Assembly (NCBI GenBank): GCA_000697055.1 | Contig: JNDT01002413.1 | Coordinates: 124,001-188,000, forward strand | Source: Saksenaea vasiformis B4078 | Lineage: Eukaryota > Mucoromycota > Mucoromycetes > Mucorales > Saksenaeaceae | Direction of reading: 5' to 3' | DNA: 64,000 bases | In this document: positions 56,858 to 64,000 of the stretch, piece by piece | Layout of the letters: every line of letters begins with the position of its first letter | Position numbering within the stretch: position 1 is the first letter of the stretch | Notes under the pieces: generated by a model | What the model was told of the DNA's origin: nothing | What the model saw: only the letters and a program-made list of their open reading frames with translations | Databases searched by the model: none | Made by a program: the position numbers and the translations under genes

Positions 56858-58366
56858 ATGTCTCTTTGGACGGGAAGACCACTGCAGCGCTATGTCATGC
56901 TTCTCTTTGTTCTTCTTTGCACCGCCTGCATTGTGAATGTCCATCTTCGCACCAGCAGAGCCATTGCTGCCGTCATTGCAGATGCCCATCGCAATCATGT
57001 TCCAATCACCGAGGATTCAGGGGTTTATAAGCAGTATACTATTCACAATACAAAAGACCCCGAGATTTTGCGAAGACAAATCGATCAAAAGTACTGTGGA
57101 CGCGACAGGTGTCGGTTTGTGTTACCGATCTCTATCACGGAACAAGGTAAGAAAAAAGGAAGTTTGAAACTCTCGATAATTAACGAAAGAGATGTCTAGA
57201 ATCCAAAGCGCAACAGCATTTTCGACAAATCGCCTTTTTATCCGGCGCTTTAGATCGCACGGTGGTCCTCCCGAATGTTCATAGCTCTCATCTAGGTGCA
57301 TGCCGAGCACATCCTTTCGATTTTTATTACGATACCAAGTGGCTAGATGAAAATAAGAATGTCTTCAGCTACATCACGATGGAAAATTTCCGTCGCTGGG
57401 TTGAAGAACGAAAGCAAGTTCAGTTGATACCAAGTGGTCAAGAAGTCTCTCTTGAGCTTGCTGAAGACACTCCCTTACCAAATAACTGCTTCAAGGATTC
57501 ATTCGATTTTACTTATCGTCCTATCTCGCGGTTTCAGATGCAAGACCTTGAATCACCATCTCACCGCCATGGAAATTATACCGATATTTTCTTGCATAGA
57601 CTCAGTGACGAAACACGACGACGGGAGTATGTTGGTCCATCGTCAGACGTTCCACCTGTGGATGTGATCAACTTGTACTACGATCGAAGGTACTTGAGAA
57701 CGCGATCATGTGTTTGATTTATCACTCATGTCGGTGGGTGTATTCTACAGGTTCACATTTATTGAAAACCACAGAGCAGATATGCCTTTGACCTACAACA
57801 AAAGATGGACGGATCTTGCTGATCAAATTGCTGACCAGCTTTCGCCATTTGTCGCCGTTCACTGGCGTATGGAGCGACTGGAGCCTCTAAAAAACATGCT
57901 ACCATGTGCTCAGCGTTTAGTTGAGAGAGTCGAAGCGCTTTCACGAAAGCACACGTTAAATGTGTTTCTCTTGACAGACTATCCACACTTACTGATGACC
58001 TCTAAAGCAAAGCCGGAATCCATGTCATTCAAGTTGAATGAATTGCACCAGGAACATCATGATGCAGTGAAATACGTGTACGACCGGCTGAATTTGACCC
58101 TGACGACACTTCACCGTTCTAACGACCCGATACCTTACGACGAACTGCCTGCATCGTGGAATCTGATACCCGTGGATCCGCAGACACGTCCAGCGGATGC
58201 TAGCGTACTCGGAATCATTGATAAGTTGGTTGCTATACGTGCTCAGTGGTTTTTAGCAGGTGAGCAAGGAAAATGCGGTAAAACCAGCAGCTTCACACGT
58301 CGTATCATCTCTGAACGGCAGTCTTTGCACAAATCGGTGGCTACGTTCAAACTTCCCCGAAAATAA
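56858..58366 (+). CDS. type II membrane glycosyltransferase, O-fucosyltransferase-like
   Basis: Exons 56858..57146, 57200..57689, 57751..58366; 464 aa. The ATG before SLWTGRPLQRY gives a short basic cytosolic tail and one signal-anchor (VMLLFVLLCTACIVNV, about 13-28), typical of Golgi/ER type II enzymes. The lumenal part has FLSGALDRTVVLPNVH and CRAHPFDFYYD, resembling the opening Rossmann half of protein O-fucosyltransferases, then FVAVHWRMERLEP near residue 305, resembling the conserved nucleotide-sugar-binding HxR region. Paired Cys residues (YCGRDRC; CAQR) may form disulphides. Donor and acceptor are unknown. GT65/GT68 relationship is inference; the gene may instead belong to another fungal GT family with the same fold. 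Confidence 0.7.
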
Positions 58367-59940
58367 GCAGATATCATAGTACCTTTTTTTTATTTGATTT
58401 GATTTTATTTGTTTCATTTCGATAGCATTCTTCATTCATTGTACCTTTTCATCCTGCAATCGTTCATAAAACATCGTCAAGTGCATGAAAAAAATAATGC
58501 TCTCAATCTCCGGGAGGGAGTGCTTGCTTTTGATTGGTCCACGATCAAACTCCATTATGTTGGATGGTGCAGCACGCTTTTTGTCATTCTTTATAAAGAA
58601 CGTCGTGCTTGAGCTACAGTATACTTGGAAAGGCATCCGTGCGCGATGCTGGTGATCGAAACATAAGTGACACAAACGCGATAAAAAGTTCATTTTTCCT
58701 CGTGACGGGAATGGATCCATCCTTACAGAAAGACTGAGATTAAAATCATGCACCCCAAGGTAACATGAAAAAGGCAGTTTATTGAGTGAGAGCCACGTTT
58801 CTGGTTCATTTTAACGCTGTTTTCCTTTCCAAACCTGATGATGATTTTTGAAATTTTGCATGCGACCATTTGACATGGGAAGCCATGAGTATGACAAGCG
58901 AAAATAGCAACAAGCGAGTGACAGATGGAATTAGTCTAGTATTCCCGCAATCAACCTAAATTCGCAAAGATTTGAAGAAGCGTCGTCACGGAAGATCTGC
59001 ATAACGTAGATCGTCTTCTCCAGCTACGCCTTCTAACGCATAATTTACTTCTTTCTCGCTCCCTCTCTTTCTCCCTCTTGTTCAAGAATAATCGACGAAT
59101 GGAATGCCTTGACAATGTCTTGGTGTATGCATAGAAACATTTCACCTTGAAAAATAAGCTCCTTTCATTCGTTATGTTCTATCCATGCAAAATATCAAAC
59201 ATGTACCTGTCCGTGGATTGCATCCTTGGTGCATGGAACAGGCATTCTAGCTTCACAAATCTTTCAACTTTACTGCCACGCTGCTTGTTTATTATGCATT
59301 CAAGCGAAGTGTACGTGAAATAAAAAGGTGTTGATAATCCCTATCGCATGAACTCTATTTGAATCCGGTAGATCGAGTTATCAGAAAAACAACGTGTACA
59401 GAAAGGCAATGGCTTCTTTCTCGTCATACTTCTTGTAAGTCGCACTTAGTACTTTAGAAACGCTGCTCATCTTCTCAAGATGGGCTAGCATTGCAAATCA
59501 TGCTCTTAGTTTTGTAAGATCGCTTTCCTCATGAATGGATGCGGATCGTAACAGCGAACACAGGTAATACATGGTGAACGCCTCCATTACCGCGTTTACG
59601 GCTATCCGATGGTGACGTAAGGAAGAGGAGAGGGAAAAAAAAAGGGGGTCAAGGGAAGACAAAACTCCTTAGGAGGAAAAGCGGTTACGATGGCATACAG
59701 TAAATGACACGATGTAGCAGCCTTCCTCGTTACACCATGTACCTTCTGGCAACTTGTCCTGAAAAGGCGGTTCCTCTCGCCCCGCTGCGGAGTTGCAGTG
59801 ACCTCGTGCGTCGACGAGCGCTTTAAAACCACCTTGCAGACACACTCTTCCTCTTCTTTTCTTCTTTCTATATCGTTCTTGTCTCCACTTCCGCACCACT
59901 TTTTTTCCCTTTTTTTTACTCATCTCGAAACAGATTCATT
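58367..59940. other. intergenic with beta-tubulin promoter
   Basis: 1.57 kb. The 90 nt before the tubulin ATG are strongly pyrimidine-rich (CTTCCTCTTCTTTTCTTCTT at about 59,848 and more), typical of highly expressed fungal genes. A minus-strand 84-codon frame (59669..59923) overlaps this leader and looks like a shadow of the CT-rich tract. Confidence 0.5.
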
Positions 59941-61846
59941 ATGAGAGAAATCATTCACATTCAGGCCGGTACGTAACGACGCGTTAGAACTCAGTTGCTT
60001 TTACCTGTCACAAATAACTCATCTACTCTCATCATAACCTTTTCATTCAACAGGCCAGTGTGGTAATCAGGCAAGTTCATCTTTCACTTATCGTGAAGTC
60101 TTTCTTTTTTTGGCTTGAGTTTCGGGGCATTCCAAGATTCTCACTGCAGGAGTTTCGAGAGCAAGGGAAAAAAATTGAAAGCCAGTGATAGGTGGACCAG
60201 TAGAAAGAGGTGCATCACCAAGTGCCCACTTTCGAAAAGGAAAAAAAAAAAAAAGAAAAAAGATAGCATGATGATGATGTAGAAGAAGGGGGTTTCCTCT
60301 CTTAAATTAGAAGACAGCAGCTGATGATGCTTTGATTCTCTTTTACAGATTGGTCAGAAGTTCTGGGAAACCATTAGCCAGGAGCACGGTATCGATTCTA
60401 CTGGTGCATATGCTGGCGACAACGATTTGCAGTTGGAGCGTATTAATGTGTACTACAACGAAGGTTCTTCTGGAAAATATGTCCCAAGGTAATAAGGGAA
60501 AAAAAAATATAAACGCAAGAGGAGTTGCGTGACGCTTAACCGTATTTGATCAGATCCGTCCTTGTGGACCTTGAACCCGCTACCATGGACGCTATCCGTG
60601 GCAGCACTTACGGTGGTCTCTTCCGTCCAGACAACTTTGTGTTTGGCCAGTCGGGTGCCGGCAATTCGTGGGCTAAGGGTTATTACACCGAAGGAGCTGA
60701 GTTAGTTGAGGCCGTCTTGGATATCATCCGCAAGGAGGCCGAACACACCGATTGTCTCCAAGGTTTCCAGTTGGCTCACTCTCTCGGTGGTGGTACCGGT
60801 TCCGGTCTGGGTTCGTTGTTGTTGTCCAAGATCCGTGAGGAATACCCCGACCGTATGTTGTGTACCTACTCCGTCGTGCCTTCGCCCAAGGTCTCCGACA
60901 CCGTTGTCGAACCCTACAACGCCGTGTTGTCTGTCCATCAGTTGGTTGAAAACTGTGATGCTACCTTCTGTATTGATAACGAAGCTTTGTACGATATCTG
61001 CTTCCGTACACTCAAGCTGACCAACCCTGGCTATGGTGAACTCAATCAGTTGGTGTCGGCTGTCATGTCCGGTGTCTCCACCAGCTTGCGTTTCCCTGGT
61101 CAGTTGAACGCTGATCTGCGCAAGTTGTTCGTCAACATGGGTAAGTGATTAACTAGTCGATTGATTGACATGAACACATTCTTACTTGTTTATATAGTGC
61201 CTTTCCCTCGTCTTCATTTCTTCATGGTCGGTTTCGCACCCTTGACTGCCTTCAATTCGCAACAGTACCGTAACTTGAGCGTGCCTGAATTGACCGCTCA
61301 GATGTTTGATGCCCGCAACATGATGGCTGCTTCTGATCCTCGCCATGGTCGCTACCTTACTGTTGCTACTATCTTCCGTGGTCGCTTGTCTACCAAGGAA
61401 GTTGAGAACCAGATGTTGGCTGTCCAACAGAAGAACTCGGGTTATTTCGTCGAATGGATTCCTAACAGCGTCAAGACTTCTCTGTGTGACATCCCCCCTG
61501 TCGGTCTTAAGATGTCTGGTACCTTCATTGGTAACAGCACTGCTATCCAGGAATTGTTCAAGCGTGTCAACGAGCAGTTCACTGCTATGTTCCGACGCAA
61601 GGCTTTCATGCACTGGTACACTGGTGAGGGTATGGATGAGATGGAGTTCACTGAAGCCGAGTCCAACATGAACGATCTTGTGTCTGAGTAAGTTTTCTAT
61701 CTATCTTACATGGTTGTTCACCAATACTCAACTTTTTTCTTTCTTAATTTTATAGGTACCAACAATACCAGGAAGCCACTGCTGAAGAAGAACTGGAAGA
61801 AGATGAAGAGTACCTTGAGGAAGAAGATCACATCATTGAAGACTAA
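59941..61846 (+). CDS. beta-tubulin
   Basis: Exons 59941..59968, 60054..60070, 60349..60488, 60554..61140, 61198..61687, 61756..61846; 450 aa. It begins MREI, the autoregulatory N-terminus of beta-tubulin mRNA, then QAGQCGNQIGQKFW. The GTP signature GGGTGSG is present, as are [21 protein letters not shown]-type [13 protein letters not shown] and [15 protein letters not shown]. The acidic tail ([15 protein letters not shown]) ends in HIIED. The second exon is only 17 nt, and its downstream intron must begin with GC (CAG|GCAAGT) because the alternative GT donor would delete the invariant Asn-Gln. It pairs with alpha-tubulin in microtubules and is the target of benzimidazoles. Confidence 0.97.
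60071..60348 (+). other. GC-AG intron of beta-tubulin
   Basis: The donor is CAG|GCAAGT and the acceptor TTTTACAG|ATTGG. All codons of the NQIGQKFW junction are restored. GC-AG introns are a minor class spliced by the major spliceosome; this one is also the longest intron in the gene (278 nt). Confidence 0.85.
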
Positions 61847-63018
61847 AATACGTAAGACCCTAATAATATCCGAAAAAAAGGCTATTTCATCGCCTCATTA
61901 AAAAAAAAAAAGAAAAATACAAAAAAAATGCAGAATGAAAATGAACGTGTATGACCGATTTCCCAGATAGTAAGATCACCTCTCCAACCCTCAATTTTTT
62001 TTTACTCTTCTATGTTTTTTCACAAGTTTCAATAAAAACTCAATGTAGCTTTGTTCAAGTTTTTAGTTGTTGTTGTTGACACGTTGCTATGCTTCCGATT
62101 CGGAGATCCAAACCGCGCATCCCGGATCACCAAGTCCTCGGCTTGCTTTGGTTCCACTACCGTATCTTGTGTAGCTCAAACTGAACACAAGTTGTTTCTT
62201 TTGTTACCTTTCCAATACAAACAAATGATTTCATCGCATACTTGTAATTCTTGAAATCGCATAGTCGACTTCGATTCTCATTGGAAATGAGATCCCTTGA
62301 ATATTTATATGCAGCGATCCTTTGACTACAGAGAACTCGAGAGATAGAGAAATAAGGATACATAAATGTCTGCGATGCATGCACGTACACAGGACAGAAG
62401 CCCGAACATCCTTCACGACACGCCATAAGCAACCAAGGGGTAGCAATCTCTTAACTTCGTAGCTGAATTGCCATCCTGATATGTTTATAGAAGCTAATGG
62501 AATGTATTAATTAAAAAAATAGTATAGAGCAGGTAGCCTTTCTCATGCAAAATAATATAGTGAAGAAGATATGGATTTTGAATTGGCAGACAACTGGAAC
62601 AGAAGTGACCACCTCTATTGTGTCGTCTCAATGGCTGGAGAGCGGGCACTGTTGACTAGCACAGCCGTACAGGATGCTCGATCATGTTCTACCATATGTA
62701 TCCATGCTAAGGTACACTCAAGATCTTCCATCGAACAATTGCATGGCTTCGATTTGTTGGATAAACACATGCAAGCAAACTATTCTTACAAAAGCCGCAG
62801 TGTCCATGCGAAGCAAGTTCAGCATTTTTTTTCTCATAAATCTTCGCCCGCAGTACTCTTTCATCATATCTTTTTTTCTCCTCCTAGGCAACTTCTATTA
62901 TCAGTTTCCTTTGCGTAGTGATGCAAGAAAAGCTATCGTAAATCATGTTTTCCTGTTTAATGAACATAAAGAGTTGAAGAGTAAGAAATCCTTTCCATTG
63001 TACTGGTTGCTATCATCT
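61847..63018. other. convergent intergenic region
   Basis: 1.17 kb between beta-tubulin and the converging BSD-domain gene. It contains A- and T-runs in the presumed tubulin 3' UTR. The frames at 62571..62918 and 62674..63207 carry no motifs. Confidence 0.4.
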
Positions 63019-64000
63019 CTAGAGACTTTCGCTTGCTGCCTTTCGCAATTCTCGTTCCCATTCTTCCATTTCCTCATACTCCTGATCTTTCTTGTCGGTA
63101 TCATGCGTAGTTTTCTCAGCGGTCGTTGCAGGTTTTTCCTGCTCTTTGCTCGCAGAGATTGGTTCGTCATCGGTATCATCCTCATCATCACCTGCAAAGT
63201 CGAATAACACATCATCCTAGCAATATACTTCAGAGACCACTAGTTATTCTTCCGTTACTAGGTACCTTGTTTGGGGTCGGGTCAGGTTCTGTGGAGCTCA
63301 AAACAGATTGCTTCACGCGTGTTACCCGGTAGAAATAGTTTCTCCAAAAGGCGGTTTCGTTGACACTAGCATCCGTTGCATGAATTTCATTTCCCAAAAA
63401 GAAGAAATACCTACTGTTGCGGAACTAAAAGAAATCGCATCTTCGATAGCTCAGGATCCTCCTTAAGAACGGCAGCAGCATTTTGGCTGTAGGCTTTCAT
63501 GTCAAACTGGAAACAGGTATCTTCTGGAGGAGGAATGAGAAAGTTACGTTGATCCTTTTTTTTTTCCCCAATGTTAGTTGCTGCAACTCATAGATGATAA
63601 ATCCTTCTACCGTTGAGATTTCCAGAATAGCCTTTTTCATTTCCTTTTCATACTGATCACCATAGCCTACCCAAGGTGCAACAGGTTCTGCACATAAGAA
63701 AATGCGTGAGTAAACTGCTGTTGACGAGCAGACATTATAACGGACCTGAGCGGTAGGTATGTGGCAGTTCATCACTATCTTTACTCTTGATAAACTGGTC
63801 ACGTTCTGATTCAAATGTTTGCGGCAATTGAGCCAAGTTGGCTGGTAATTCACGAGCGCGTTTCTGCACCGTTTGTGAAAGTTCATTGATTCGCTTCATT
63901 GTCTCTGGGAGCGCCTTGCTTTGTAGCGACTGAGACAATGAACTAACCGTGGAGGTGACATTGGAGAAGGAGAATAGAGATCGTGATGGTGATACAGATT
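63019..64000 (-). CDS. BSD-domain protein, 5' end beyond the window
   Basis: Exons complement(63019..63216, 63266..63365, 63415..63554, 63611..63687, 63746..>64000). The visible part starts inside a Ser/Leu/Gln helical region (SLSQSLQSKALPETM). It reaches EPVAPWVGYGDQYEKEMKKA and, after splicing, DQRNFLIPPPEDTCFQFDM. The BSD domain core follows: DPELSKMRFLLVPQQ, then NETAFWRNYFYRVTRVKQ, with the Phe-Trp pair that defines BSD. The tail is acidic (FAGDDEDDTDDE) and ends in an ERELRKAA helix. BSD domains occur in TFIIH p62, synapse-associated and DOS2-like proteins. The layout (BSD with acidic tail) fits the fungal DOS2/SYAP1-like class; that is inference. Confidence 0.8.

Noticed and set aside
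59669..59923. 84-codon minus frame with a Lys/Arg-rich start
   Set aside because: It lies on the CT-rich tubulin leader; the lysines come from AAG repeats antisense to the pyrimidine tract.
60061..60066. GT donor (TGTG|GTAATC) for the second beta-tubulin intron
   Set aside because: It would remove the invariant Asn-Gln and break phase; the GC donor eight bases on restores the family sequence.
1..64000. CRISPR arrays, bacterial operons, Shine-Dalgarno sites, rho-independent terminators
   Set aside because: None was seen, and the intron-rich eukaryotic gene structure makes them irrelevant here.

Overview
This is a 64 kb piece of a fungal nuclear genome, most likely an early-diverging fungus of the Mucoromycota (Mucorales-like). 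The genes are split by many short introns (about 48-280 nt, nearly all GT..AG). The strands carry frequent T-, A- and CT-runs. The gene set is eukaryotic housekeeping: beta-tubulin, cytochrome c1, TAF9, LSM1, Derlin, Ctk1/CDK12, a Ubp2-type deubiquitinase, a PPZ-type phosphatase, a Zds protein and a Pex24-domain peroxin. Gene models were built by hand from splice sites, reading phase and family motifs; none has been checked against transcripts.

Layout. 0-12 kb: a Reg1-like protein with an AreA/DUF1752 domain (-), TAF9 (+), Derlin (+), cytochrome c1 (+), an intron-containing tRNA-Ile(UAU) (+), and a WW-domain Gly/His-rich protein (+). 12-21 kb: a Ctk1/CDK12-type kinase (-), a Ubp2-like ubiquitin protease (-), LSM1 (+) and a small 77-aa protein (-). 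21-27.6 kb: a mobile-element block on the minus strand. It holds a decayed MULE transposase, then an XPG/FEN1-type nuclease reading directly, and in phase, into a Fanzor (eukaryotic TnpB-like) RuvC nuclease. Compact hairpins follow the Fanzor stop codon. 28-36.6 kb: a METTL21-like methyltransferase (+), a 13-unit Sel1-repeat protein with a recently duplicated 324-bp block (-), and a polyQ bHLH factor resembling MiT/TFE (+). 36.6-41 kb has no recognisable gene. 41-51.5 kb: a START-like protein (-), a TPR/MYND protein (-), a Pex24/dysferlin-domain peroxin (+), a PPZ phosphatase (-) and a Zds protein (-). 54-64 kb: neurochondrin (+), a Golgi O-fucosyltransferase-like protein (+), beta-tubulin (+) and a BSD-domain protein cut by the right edge (-).

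The most unusual object is the XPG-Fanzor module (about 21.2-25.9 kb). Both nuclease active sites look complete: the XPG-N and XPG-I acidic residues with the GNDY loop, and RuvC D...E...D with a four-cysteine zinc ribbon. A phase-preserving splice can join them into one protein of about 1,346 residues. The RuvC half carries an apparent one-base frameshift near 21,980. Hairpins lie within 50 nt of the Fanzor stop, where a guide (omega) RNA would be expected. A short inverted repeat near 21,232 and 25,940 could mark the element ends, but it is too short to be convincing alone.

The remaining genes have no operon-like logic, as expected for a fungus. Several are regulators of protein phosphatases or transcription (Reg1-like, PPZ, Zds, TAF9, Ctk1), but I read their proximity as coincidence.
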